Positions 37,353-45,362 of a stretch of DNA of 64,000 nucleotides are shown here, piece by piece. The notes under the pieces were generated by a model. That model searched no databases, had not been told where the DNA came from, and worked only from the letters and a program-made list of their open reading frames with translations. This DNA is from JAEUIE01 sp046350055 (GTDB taxonomy: Bacteria > Planctomycetota > Planctomycetia > Gemmatales > HRBIN36), in NCBI GenBank assembly GCA_046350055.1, contig JAXMBC010000001.1, positions 2,418,001 to 2,482,000 of the forward strand, read 5' to 3'. The position numbers and the translations under genes were made by a program. The stretch's first letter is position 1; the number at the start of each line of letters is the position of its first letter.

Positions 37353-37958
37353 GTCACATTCTCAGCAGTCAAGAGGTAAGAGGCTCTGGTTCGCCCGAGT
37401 TATCTGGAGGGAGCCTCTTGTCGGCCAGTAGTTTCAATAGCCGTCGAACTTCGGCGAGAAGCCGAGGCAGGTCTTTCCGTGCCCGAGCGATAAATCGAGC
37501 GTCGGGACCGGATACTTCGACAATGCCTTTCACTCTGTAGCCTTGATCATCGTTCGGTTTTTCAGGAATCTCCATGATCATTACGACCCCGACCTCGCCG
37601 TCAAAGAGGATTTTCTTTCCTGTAGTCGTGTCGGCGCGGGCCCATCGAAAGCCTCCTTCTTGGACGGCGTGTGCCACATCGTTGAAGATCCGTTCGTGCC
37701 ATGGTCCCGGCGAAGCGGCCTGGCACACGGCGTCGATGGCATTTAGTTCGGTGTCGCTGAACATGTCGTTTTGCGACGCCGGCAATTCCGGGTCGGCGGA
37801 TCGCGCGGAGAGCCGTTCGCGACCAGGTTCGAGCTTCTTCATTCCGAAACGATCCACCGCAATTCCGAGAATCAGCCCGCCGAACACGCCGAACGAAAGA
37901 ATGGGTATCCAGGCGTTCGTGATAATCGCGTCAGGCAGACTCAAGAGGAGACCGAAAA

Positions 37959-37966
37959 GCAATCCC
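37959..37966 (+). repeat. IS66 target-site duplication, left copy
   Basis: GCAATCCC directly precedes the left terminus of the element and is repeated after the right terminus at 39434–39441. Eight bp is the length IS66-family elements generate. Confidence 0.95.
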
Positions 37967-39433
37967 GTAACCGTTCACCCCTGAGCGAGGAGTGGTGGGC
38001 ATGCTGTGCCTGAGCGGTGGGCGGTGACGGCCCGTACCAGGTACTCGAGGGGACTTCGTTTCTTCAAGCGGCAGGTTTGCACGACGGTAAGGATGCGTTC
38101 GACGAAGCGACATCCCACGGCGCTGTTGCAGCCGAAACTGCGGCGCCGCCACAGCACCGCCAGGCGCACCAAGCGTTCCATGAAGTTGTTCGTCGGCTCG
38201 ACGCCTTCCACCTTGGCAAAGGTCCACAAGGCCGGTTCCAATTCGATCAAGTTCTGGCAGAACTTCGCCACGCGCGCATCGTCGCCGAAGGCGCCTTCAA
38301 GCAGCGTTTTGCCCAGGCGCCGCTCCAGAGGCGCGATCAACTCCTGCAAACGCTGCCGCGGAATGATGCCGGCTCGGAACGCGTGCCAGGCGGCAAACAG
38401 CTCGGCGGCAATGCGAAGCCCGCGGCGGCCCACAAATCGGCTGGGGCCGACGCATTCGACGATTTTTCGGAAATCGCGTTTCAGATGAGCCCAGCACAGT
38501 TGCCGGCGTTCCTCGGGGATCTGCAAGTAGACATGCCAGCGATCGCTATGCACGATGCCGCCGATGCTCTCTCCCAACAGTGCGGCCAGCCCCGTGGCCC
38601 CACGCCGCGCGTGAATGACGAAGGCGGCCACGCCCTCGGCGGCACCGGCCCAGAGCCAGCACAACTTGCCCCAAAGCTTCCAACTCGTCTCATCCGCGAA
38701 CTTGACGTCGGCTTGCCGCACCGCCTCCAGAGCCTCGCGGTGAGCCGGCGCCAGCGCGTCGCTGACTTCCTGTTCGAGATTCGCGACGGTGCCCAGAGCG
38801 ATCGGCAGCCCCAAGACCGTCTCGGCGATCTCTTCGACGCAGCGCTTGCTGACCCCGTGACAACCACTGAAGTACGACAGCGTCGCCGTCAGCCGCGGCC
38901 CCACGCTGTGGGCGCGGACGCTGGCCGGCACCCGTGCTTGCGTCCTCTGTCCACAGCAGCCGCAGGTCCGTGCGTGCGCTTGATACTCGACCACTTCGAT
39001 GGCAATGGGCGGTAGTTCCGCCGTCTGAAATCGCTTCGGCTCGGGATCGTCCGGTTGCGGCTCACGCGACAAGGGCGTCTGGCAATGCTCGCAGATCTCG
39101 GGCACGATCGCCTCGATGCGCGTCACTCGTTCGGGAGGCAGCAACTGCTTCAAATGCGGAGGATGGCCCGCTTGACCGCCGCGTCGACGCTTCGACTTCT
39201 TCTTCACGACGGGCGGCTTGGCTCCGAGCGGATTCGCCGAGGGAGGCACGGAGGAATTGCCCGCGTGGCGATTGAGCCGCCCCTCGAGTTGGGCCAAACG
39301 CCGCTCAAGGTCCGCGATCCGCTCATCGCGCTGCCGGCAACCAGGGCATTCCATGCCGTCCATACGGCCATGCTACAAAACGCTCCCGCATGCAGCTGCG
39401 CGACTTTTCCCTAAAACCACGGTGAACGGTTAC
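37967..39433 (-). mobile_element. IS66-family insertion sequence, 1467 bp, complete
   Basis: The ends are perfect 13-bp inverted repeats, GTAACCGTTCACC at the left and GGTGAACGGTTAC at the right. They start with GTAA as in IS66 elements and are flanked by the 8-bp duplication GCAATCCC. It contains a single transposase gene and no tnpA/tnpB accessory genes, like the ISBst12-type subgroup. Perfect ends and duplications suggest a recent insertion. Confidence 0.95.
37975..39363 (-). CDS. IS66-family transposase
   Basis: The 462-residue protein has an N-terminal zipper (DERIADLERRLAQLEGRLNRHAGNSSVPPS) of the TnpC type, then a basic stretch (KKKSKRRRGGQAGHPPH). A zinc-binding domain with CEHC and CGCC pairs (about 92–145) follows, and then the DDE catalytic domain with QADVKFADETSWKLWG, IGGIVHSDRWHVYLQ and the ending NFMERLVRLAVLWRRRSFGCNSAVG. 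All parts are intact, so it is likely functional. It reads leftward, the same way as the disrupted gene and tetR, so its transcript may run into tetR. Confidence 0.95.
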   Translation of the reverse strand: MDGMECPGCRQRDERIADLERRLAQLEGRLNRHAGNSSVPPSANPLGAKPPVVKKKSKRRRGGQAGHPPHLKQLLPPERVTRIEAIVPEICEHCQTPLSREPQPDDPEPKRFQTAELPPIAIEVVEYQAHARTCGCCGQRTQARVPASVRAHSVGPRLTATLSYFSGCHGVSKRCVEEIAETVLGLPIALGTVANLEQEVSDALAPAHREALEAVRQADVKFADETSWKLWGKLCWLWAGAAEGVAAFVIHARRGATGLAALLGESIGGIVHSDRWHVYLQIPEERRQLCWAHLKRDFRKIVECVGPSRFVGRRGLRIAAELFAAWHAFRAGIIPRQRLQELIAPLERRLGKTLLEGAFGDDARVAKFCQNLIELEPALWTFAKVEGVEPTNNFMERLVRLAVLWRRRSFGCNSAVGCRFVERILTVVQTCRLKKRSPLEYLVRAVTAHRSGTACPPLLAQG

Positions 39434-39441
39434 GCAATCCC
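39434..39441 (+). repeat. IS66 target-site duplication, right copy
   Basis: GCAATCCC immediately after the right inverted repeat; identical to 37959–37966. Confidence 0.95.
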
Positions 39442-39653
39442 TTTGACCAGCCAGGAAGGGGTAAACGTGCCGACCCGATGACCAAGCCGATGGAAAATCG
39501 GTTCACGAAGGCGGCCGTCAATGCGGCGGTCTTGTCGGAGAATTCCATCGGGAGCATCATGGCCACGCTGATCGAGCCAAATGCAATTCCGCCGATGATG
39601 CCGACTCGGTACCTCCTCATTTGCGTGTCTCCCTTCCGCTTCCGTCAATAGAT

Positions 39654-41315
39654 CTACTGAGCCGGCTGCACGGACGGCACGGACGTAGGCAAGCCGAGGC
39701 GTGCGCCGTCGATTAGAACTTGACGATTGACACGCGACTCCACAGTTGGCACTGGATCGCTTGTTGTCTCCTGGGTCGCTAGAACGGGTGGGGTCGAAAA
39801 GATTTCGGTGAGCATTCCTCGGCGCTCCCGGTGCTTGAGTTTGTGATGGTGCCCCGGAACATCGCCCTGCATCGCTAACTCCCAGCCGCCGCCCAAGGCC
39901 TTGTAAAGACCAATCATACTCAACGCGATTTCGCCACGGGCCACCGCCAGGGAATCCTCCGTTTGCACTCGGAAATTCGTGGTGGTGAACTGTCGGTTTA
40001 CGTCGAATTTCTGCTGCTTCGATTGCACGACGACGGTGTCTACCGCTAACCGAGCCGCCTTGGCCGCTTTTTCCAAACGGACGGCTTGGTCGTGCGATTG
40101 GAGGAAAGCTTTCATGGAATCCTCCGTTTCTTTGGCAGCCAGCAAGACGGCGTTCTGGTATTTGAGCGCCTTCTCTTGATACAGAGCGTCTTGGAACCGC
40201 ACCTTGTTCAGGAGCCGACCATAGTTCAATAGGTCCCAGGTTAGATTCGGCGTAATGGAACCCCGGAAACTGTCGGAAGTGAGCAGGTCTGACAGATTCT
40301 TTGCTTCATAGCCAAGCGTACCAAACACGGTCACGCGTGGGAAATAATCCGCTTTGGCCACGCCAATTCGGGCGTTCTGCGCAACCAGCTCGCTTTCGGC
40401 GCGACGCAAATCCGGTCGCTGTCTGAGCAGGTCGATCGGCAACCCGGCGGCCACCTCGGGAGGCGTCACGGGGATTTGAGCCGCCCCAAGTTCGGCAGTC
40501 AAATCTCGGGGCGGAATGCCGAGCAGGATGCAGAGTTGATTGTTGGCTTGGCGCTGGCCGAATTCCAGTCTGGAGACCAGTGCCAAAGTCGTTTCCACGT
40601 TTGACTCCAGCTGGGAGACATCCAGAACATCGGTGGCGCCCTTCTCCAACCGCGTTTTCGAAAGTGCCAGAAGCTCCCCTTGGATTCTCGCGTTTTCCTT
40701 GGCCAAACGGATGCGCTCCTGGAACGTGCGGAATTGGACGTAGTTTGTGGCAACTTCCGCCAGGAGAATTACCATCACCTCATTGCGGTTCTCGACGGAA
40801 GCGTTCAAGTCGGCGTTGGCCGCTTCGACGTTGCGTCGAAAGCGACCCCAAAAATCAAGTTCCCACGCCATGTTGAAGCCGGCGCCCCAGAGGTCGTAGA
40901 CCTTGAATCCCCCGAAACCGCCGAAAAGCCCATTGGTCGAATTTTGGGTGTGGTTGTATTGAAAAAAGCCTTCCTGCTGTTGGGGGAACAGGTTCCCTAC
41001 AGCTACGTTCCGCACGGCGCGGGCCTGCATGATTCGAGCGCCCGCGGCCTGAACGTCCAGGTTCTGACGGGACGAAGTCTCGATGAGGGAGTTCAGCACC
41101 GGATCGTTGAAAACGGTCCACCACGCGCTAATCTCCGCATGTTCGGAATTTACCTTCGCGGTCTTGGTCTCGTTGGTCTTGCCGTTGTCGATCCATTCAG
41201 GAGCGACTGCTGTGGGCGGCGGAGAATAATTGGGACCAACCTTCGCTCCGTTTCGCCACCATTCCTGCATGGACGCGCACCCGGAAGCGGTGGTGAGGAT
41301 GCCAAGAACGATCAT
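39654..41315 (-). CDS. NodT/TolC-type outer-membrane efflux lipoprotein
   Basis: I start at the ATG at 41315 (553 residues); the frame extends upstream only as a shadow of the divergent gene. The N-terminus MIVLGILTTASGC ends in a lipobox cysteine at residue 13, but it has no positive charge and is unusually short. The protein shows two outer-membrane efflux repeats: WWTVFNDPVLNSLIETSSRQNLDVQAAGARI, LLAEVATNYVQFRTFQERI, DLLRQRPDLRRAESELVAQNARIGVAKADYFPRV, and a second helical hairpin. It supplies the outer-membrane channel for the HlyD/RbbA/YhhJ pump. Its start codon is only 6 bp from the start of the divergent coupling ATPase gene, leaving little room for either ribosome-binding site. Confidence 0.9.
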   Translation of the reverse strand: MIVLGILTTASGCASMQEWWRNGAKVGPNYSPPPTAVAPEWIDNGKTNETKTAKVNSEHAEISAWWTVFNDPVLNSLIETSSRQNLDVQAAGARIMQARAVRNVAVGNLFPQQQEGFFQYNHTQNSTNGLFGGFGGFKVYDLWGAGFNMAWELDFWGRFRRNVEAANADLNASVENRNEVMVILLAEVATNYVQFRTFQERIRLAKENARIQGELLALSKTRLEKGATDVLDVSQLESNVETTLALVSRLEFGQRQANNQLCILLGIPPRDLTAELGAAQIPVTPPEVAAGLPIDLLRQRPDLRRAESELVAQNARIGVAKADYFPRVTVFGTLGYEAKNLSDLLTSDSFRGSITPNLTWDLLNYGRLLNKVRFQDALYQEKALKYQNAVLLAAKETEDSMKAFLQSHDQAVRLEKAAKAARLAVDTVVVQSKQQKFDVNRQFTTTNFRVQTEDSLAVARGEIALSMIGLYKALGGGWELAMQGDVPGHHHKLKHRERRGMLTEIFSTPPVLATQETTSDPVPTVESRVNRQVLIDGARLGLPTSVPSVQPAQ

Positions 41316-41321
41316 GCCACC

Positions 41322-43628
41322 ATGTTGGCATGGCGAAAGGACTGGGAAAGCCGCTTCGTCGGCATCGCCGATCGATCGCCGCGCAACCCGGACCTGCGCG
41401 AGACCGATAAGGCGTTGCATGGTGGTGTCCTCGCCACCCGATCCGCCTACCGCTACGGCTTTCTGTCGGTACTCGGCCTCGTGCTCCTTTCGTCCATTGT
41501 CGTGCTCGGCGTGCTGCCCAACGCCCCGCGTTTCACCACCGGTTTCGGCATTGTCCTGGGAGTGTTCGTGGCACTCGTTGTCGTATGCGTCATCCGGACC
41601 ATTCAATTCCCCGGGAGTCTCCAGCGAACGTGGTTCTATTTCACGGACTGGATCTGGCACGGTTCGTTTCTCCGCCAACCGCCCTGGGTTTTTCAGAGCC
41701 CCAGCGGCAACCTGTTGCAACGCCAGGGCGCAACGCTCTTTGTCATCTTCGTAGTGACCTTGACGCTTATTCCTCTGGGTGATTATTTCCGCTGGCTCTA
41801 TTTCGGCGCGTACAACGCCGAGGTTCTGCCCGAGCACCTCATCGAGAATCCCAATCCGTTCAGCCTCTGGTGGGCCGCGGCACGTGGCAACTTGTATGTC
41901 GGTGTCCTCACGATCACGCATTATCTGCTTCTCTTCGGAACGCCCGGTCTCTTCGTTTTTCTGGCGACGCATTTCCTCGCCGGTCCTGTGATCAGTGCCC
42001 ACCACCTGGCGCTGGAAGGAGCCCATGCCTACGAACAACACCACGGCTGGGACCGGCTTGACGGTTACTGCGACCGGTTGCTCAACAGCCGCAATGTCAA
42101 GGAGCGGAATTCCATCATCGTTGCGCGAACGCTATTCAACGATTACCCCATTCTCGTTCATCTCAAGCTGGCTTTTGAGCATTTCCACATCCTGGGCGGC
42201 ACGGGCATCGGCAAGACAACGCTTGGCCTGATGACCGACATGATCCAGCTCATTCGCCGCAAAGACGGGCCAGTCGTCGTCGTCGATTGCAAGGGCGACA
42301 TGGCGCTGTTTCACACGGCCCGGATCGAGGCGGAGCGCGCTGGTCGCAAATTCAAGTGGTTTACCAATCGGCTCGGCCATTCCACCTACGTCTTCAATCC
42401 ATTCGACAAGAATATGTATGCTCAGCTCTCGCTTCACGAGATCGTCGGTCTGCTGATGAGCGCCCTCAACCTGCATCACGGTTCTGATTATGGGCGTGCC
42501 TGGTACACCATCGCCAATCGGGTGCTGATGAAACGCGCGTTTCAGGAAACGCTCAACCGCACCAACGGCCCAGGCGGCGCCAGCCGGCCGTCGCGATTCG
42601 ACAGAATCGAATCGTTCAAGGATCTCAACGACGTTATCCTCTTCCTCGCGGCGGATGGAAAAGAATACCAGGCGGCCCAGCACCTGGCCTTCTTGATCGA
42701 ATCGCTCGCCGAGTTCGAGCAACTGAACATGTCGGCGCGAACGCATCCGAACGATGCCTCCGTTGAAAATGCGATCAACATGTCGGAGGCCATCGCCAAC
42801 AACGAGGTCATCTATTTCTACCTCGCTGGCGCGGTCGATTCGCAGTCCGTCGCCGAGATTGGCCGTCTCGCCATCTACAGCTTGTTGAGCGCCTGCATCA
42901 ATCACAAGGATCGGACCGGGCAACGTGCGAACGCGTACTTGCTCGTCGATGAAGCGCAAGCTGTCATCGCACAGAACATTGCCCAGGTGCTCGCTCAAGC
43001 CCGCTCCTTTGGCCTGGCATGTTTTTTGGCACACCAAACGATGAGCCAACTCAACCAGGCAGGAGGCCCCGATTTGCGCGAGTTGTTCATGGGATGCACT
43101 GGCGTCAAACAGGTGTTTTCCGCTCGCGACCCGTGGCTGCAGAAATACGTGGCCGACATGTCGGGCCGTGTGCGCTATGCCAACCTCTCGTATCAACAGA
43201 ACGCCAACGATCTGCTCGGCGGCCTGTTCGGCATCCAACATGCCGTCAAGAACGAGGCCGGTATCCCCGCCGTCAACATTTCCGATGTCAGTGGGCCGGG
43301 TCTCACACCGCAGGATATTCTCGACGTGAACCGCGACAACAACATGTGCATGTTGATGATCGAGCGAGCGGAGGCATTCAGCCGCTGGATTCGCTTTGCT
43401 CCGGCCTTCGTCGATTGGCCGATGCAAGAGCATGAATACGACGATCGGCAGCACCACACGCCCTGGCCCGTCGAAACGCCTGAGACCATCACGACGCAGT
43501 CGCCCTGGCCGGCGAACACTCGGGAAACAATCGTTCCGACCAAAGCGCCCGTGGAGACGCTGGAAGAGTACAGAAAGCTCACGGACCAGCGGCTCGGCGA
43601 CCTGAAGCGCGATCTGGACGACGAGTGA
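41322..43628 (+). CDS. VirD4/TraG-like type IV coupling ATPase
   Basis: From the ATG at 41322 the protein has 768 residues. The frame is open 640 bp upstream, but that part is antisense to nodT and has no domain, so I exclude it. Several transmembrane helices occupy residues 40–230 (FLSVLGLVLLSSIVVLGVL; LFVIFVVTLTLIPLGDY; VGVLTITHYLLLFGTPGLFVFL). The ATPase part follows, with Walker A GGTGIGKTT (292–300), VVVVDCKGD, Walker B AYLLVDEAQ (D543), and LAHQTMSQLNQAG with the TraG/TraD C-terminal motor features. Coupling proteins pump DNA or protein to a conjugation channel. No relaxase or channel genes are present here. A terminator follows at 43950. Confidence 0.85.
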   Translation: MLAWRKDWESRFVGIADRSPRNPDLRETDKALHGGVLATRSAYRYGFLSVLGLVLLSSIVVLGVLPNAPRFTTGFGIVLGVFVALVVVCVIRTIQFPGSLQRTWFYFTDWIWHGSFLRQPPWVFQSPSGNLLQRQGATLFVIFVVTLTLIPLGDYFRWLYFGAYNAEVLPEHLIENPNPFSLWWAAARGNLYVGVLTITHYLLLFGTPGLFVFLATHFLAGPVISAHHLALEGAHAYEQHHGWDRLDGYCDRLLNSRNVKERNSIIVARTLFNDYPILVHLKLAFEHFHILGGTGIGKTTLGLMTDMIQLIRRKDGPVVVVDCKGDMALFHTARIEAERAGRKFKWFTNRLGHSTYVFNPFDKNMYAQLSLHEIVGLLMSALNLHHGSDYGRAWYTIANRVLMKRAFQETLNRTNGPGGASRPSRFDRIESFKDLNDVILFLAADGKEYQAAQHLAFLIESLAEFEQLNMSARTHPNDASVENAINMSEAIANNEVIYFYLAGAVDSQSVAEIGRLAIYSLLSACINHKDRTGQRANAYLLVDEAQAVIAQNIAQVLAQARSFGLACFLAHQTMSQLNQAGGPDLRELFMGCTGVKQVFSARDPWLQKYVADMSGRVRYANLSYQQNANDLLGGLFGIQHAVKNEAGIPAVNISDVSGPGLTPQDILDVNRDNNMCMLMIERAEAFSRWIRFAPAFVDWPMQEHEYDDRQHHTPWPVETPETITTQSPWPANTRETIVPTKAPVETLEEYRKLTDQRLGDLKRDLDDE

Positions 43629-44096
43629 GAACGAGTGAGCCGAACGATTGGACGGCGAGAAAACATTCTCGCCGCTGCCACAAAATGCCAGAAGGTGGGG
43701 CGTAAATCCCAATCGCGCCAGGTACCATCACCTGCGTGAAATGAAAACCGCGTGGATCCAAGGGCACATTGATGCGTTTTTCTTTCCTCTCCTTCCGTCC
43801 GAGAGTGTGTCTTCACGACGGAATGCCTGCATTCGTGGATGCAGTGCAGTTTTCGGTTGAGAACGTGTTTCTCAGCCAACCATCGACACGTGCTTGAGGC
43901 ACTGCCTATGCAAAAAGACCGCGTGTCTTTTGCATCACGTGATTCGAGACAAGAGACCCTCGGGTCTCTTGTTTTTGATCTGGCTCTCCGGTTTGAGGAG
44001 CCCTGACGACCTTCCGAGGTCGTGACGGCTGTTCAAGCGCCCGCGTGACACCAGCAGGGGCTGGAATCGCGCGGGTTTCATTCGGAGGACCAGACC
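43629..44096. other. 468-bp hairpin-rich intergenic region
   Basis: No convincing gene is seen. The stretch holds at least five short palindromes: GGCGAGAA / TTCTCGCC at about 43654–43673, GTGC / GCAC near 43890, AAAAGAC / GTCTTTT at about 43913–43931, the terminator at 43950, and ACGACCT / AGGTCGT at 44006–44023. It ends in TTCGGAGGACCAGACC before the next ATG. The density of palindromes is higher than elsewhere in the window. Confidence 0.65.
43950..43976 (+). terminator. Intrinsic terminator after the coupling ATPase gene
   Basis: Stem CAAGAGACC / GGTCTCTTG with a 4-base loop, followed directly by TTTTT. A canonical Rho-independent shape. Confidence 0.8.
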
Positions 44097-44432
44097 ATGG
44101 CATTAAAACACGGCGATGAACATTACACGATGTTCACGTTCACGGAGAACGGACAGGTCATGAACCGTCGTTTGCACCGCATTGAATTCCAGGATCGCAC
44201 CGGCAAGGTGCACGTCCTGGAAGGCAAGCAGTTGCCAAACCACATCATGGCCCACACCGGACAGGCACAAAAGGGTCAGCACTGCGCAACGATCCTTTTG
44301 GAGCCGGAAAAGGCGAAATCGCTGATTCCGGAGGCCTGGCCGACCCACCGGGACGTTCTCAATGGACTGGCAGCGGTGGTGCTGTTCATGATGATGCAGC
44401 ATTTCGCGCATCTCGCGAACGCACTCCCCTGA
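44097..44432 (+). CDS. Small hypothetical protein with C-terminal hydrophobic helix
   Basis: The 111-residue product is preceded by a good ribosome-binding site (CGGAGGA, 11 bases before ATG). Its first 80 residues are mixed alpha/beta (YTMFTFTENGQVMNRRLHRIEFQDRTGKVHVLEGKQLP). A hydrophobic helix (LNGLAAVVLFMMMQHFAHLANAL) lies near the C-terminus and could span a membrane. I recognise no family. It is flanked by hairpins on both sides and is the first of a series of tiny genes between the coupling ATPase and the methyltransferase. Confidence 0.7.
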   Translation: MALKHGDEHYTMFTFTENGQVMNRRLHRIEFQDRTGKVHVLEGKQLPNHIMAHTGQAQKGQHCATILLEPEKAKSLIPEAWPTHRDVLNGLAAVVLFMMMQHFAHLANALP

Positions 44433-44602
44433 CGCCGGAGCGTTAATGCTCACCCTCCCTTTCTGCCCGGGAGTGAAAAAGAATCGGCAGTCTTCTGGTT
44501 CGAAAGGGCCAGGGGAAGTCGTGGAAGCCCGCCGTCGCTGTGAGCGACGACGGTTTATTAACCGGATGCCTGCAAGGCATCCCTTCATGGACGGAGGCGA
44601 CC

Positions 44603-44734
44603 ATGGAACAGCGCAAACTGTATCCATTGGAGCAGCGCAAGCTGCCTCCAAACCGCGACCGTGACCTGATGTTCTTCTTACTGGGAGCATGGGTCGTCCA
44701 AATTTTGGAGAAGCTGCTGCTTCTTCACAAATAA
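44603..44734 (+). CDS. 43-residue hypothetical membrane protein
   Basis: The ATG at 44603 follows GGACGGAGGCGACC, a strong ribosome-binding site. The 43 residues have a charged start (MEQRKLYPLEQRKLPPNRDRD) with the near-repeat EQRKLYP / EQRKLPP, and one transmembrane helix (LMFFLLGAWVVQILEKLLLL). Upstream are hairpins GGATGCCT / AAGGCATCC (about 44561–44582) and CCGTCGCT / AGCGACGACGG. No known family; the signals and composition support a real small gene. Confidence 0.6.
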   Translation: MEQRKLYPLEQRKLPPNRDRDLMFFLLGAWVVQILEKLLLLHK

Positions 44735-44749
44735 GGACTTGTTCTCTCG

Positions 44750-44778
44750 GAGGTTGGCTACATGGGGTAGCCAACCTC
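44750..44778 (+). terminator. Strong hairpin after the 43-residue gene
   Basis: Perfect 12-bp stem GAGGTTGGCTAC / GTAGCCAACCTC with a 5-base loop, 15 bp after the stop codon. It lacks a long T-run, so it may be an RNA-stabilising hairpin rather than a strict terminator. Confidence 0.65.
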
Positions 44779-44875
44779 CCCTTTGACTTCCACCCGGCCA
44801 TGCTCGGAGTTTGCCACACGAGACGACCGTCAGCAACCTCGGACGACAATTAACCAGGCAATTCCCAGGTGTTTT

Positions 44876-45076
44876 ATGCCACAACATGCTGCCAAGTTGT
44901 CCTACGAGTGTGTCGAGCAACTCCACGCCTGGATCCGGGCCAACTGCCCCTGCGCCCTGGAGAACGAGAAGTTCTTGCCGGGCCTCTTCGTGATTGTCGA
45001 AATGGAAGTCGAGGCCGCCTTGAAACGACAGCAGTCTCAGCGTTTCCAAAAACTATTCCTTCCGAGCCTCCAATAA
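44876..45076 (+). CDS. Small hypothetical protein
   Basis: I choose the ATG at 44876, giving 66 residues; a TTG start at 44783 in the same frame is possible. The product is helical and contains three cysteines (LSYECVEQLHAWIRANCPCALENEKFLPG), followed by FVIVEMEVEAALKRQQSQ. The Cys-x-Cys pair might bind metal, but that is speculation. It lies among the tiny genes of the island, all rightward. Confidence 0.5.
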   Translation: MPQHAAKLSYECVEQLHAWIRANCPCALENEKFLPGLFVIVEMEVEAALKRQQSQRFQKLFLPSLQ

Positions 45077-45113
45077 AGCGTCGAGTGCGTTTCCCACACC
45101 ATCCCTCGTGACA

Positions 45114-45126
45114 GGAGATCGTCTCC
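45114..45126 (+). promoter_or_regulatory. Hairpin containing the ribosome-binding site of the next gene
   Basis: GGAGA / TCTCC with a 3-base loop ends one base before the ATG at 45128. The 5' arm is the Shine-Dalgarno sequence itself, so folding would hide it. The spacing suggests translational control, or simply a small structured leader. Confidence 0.4.
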
Positions 45127-45127
45127 C

Positions 45128-45349
45128 ATGATGTTCAAACTCACCATTCACAGCACCGGAATCGGTTCTTGCGCCCTGACCGGCAAAGAGGCCGATGGCC
45201 TCGCCGTTACCTTCGAGGACGGCACCATCAAGGACGCCTTCCTGTCATGGAAGGCATTTCGACAACTGCTCAATCTCAAGACCGGCCAGGTAAACCAGGC
45301 GAACGGCAAATCGACGCCGGCGGTCGCCAACAACGACAAGTCGAAATGA
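45128..45349 (+). CDS. Small hypothetical protein
   Basis: The 73-residue product starts MMFKLTIHSTGIGSC and has a beta-rich body (DGLAVTFEDGTIKDAFLSWKAFRQLLNLKTGQ) with a polar, probably disordered tail. The body reads like a compact single domain of about 50 residues. No known family. The ribosome-binding site AGGAG lies within the hairpin at 45114. It is followed 13 bp later by the next small gene, so they are likely co-transcribed. Confidence 0.65.
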   Translation: MMFKLTIHSTGIGSCALTGKEADGLAVTFEDGTIKDAFLSWKAFRQLLNLKTGQVNQANGKSTPAVANNDKSK

Positions 45350-45362
45350 GGCGCGGGGCACG

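Larger units (their letters stand above)
37369..39620 (-). pseudogene. Membrane protein gene split by the IS66-type element
   Basis: The 5' part (39620–39442) codes for MRRYRVGIIGGIAFGS and on to ARLPLPGWSKG. The 3' part (37958–37369) continues with FGLLLSLPDAIITNAWIPI. Deleting the insertion plus one 8-bp target copy joins the halves exactly in frame as 258 codons. The protein has four hydrophobic segments in its first 105 residues and a soluble C-terminal domain (about 150–230) of unknown family. The insertion length plus duplication (1475 bp) is not a multiple of three, so the present gene gives a truncated product. It sits between nodT and tetR in the same orientation. Confidence 0.85.

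Noticed and set aside
38017..39015. Rightward 332-codon frame within the IS66 element
   Set aside because: Antisense to the transposase, whose domains and start are clear; the translation has no recognisable features.
40680..41321. 5' extension of the coupling ATPase frame by 214 codons
   Set aside because: It runs antisense through nodT, has no ATG with a ribosome-binding site and no recognisable domain; the protein-like sequence begins at 41322.
43890..44780. Integron-like cassette array with attC sites
   Set aside because: The hairpins between the small genes lack the conserved RYYYAAC / GTTRRRY boxes and there is no tyrosine integron integrase; the nearby recombinase is of the serine type.
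44097..45349. Toxin–antitoxin pair among the tiny island genes
   Set aside because: No overlapping small pair with a known toxin or antitoxin signature; small size and membrane helices alone are not enough.
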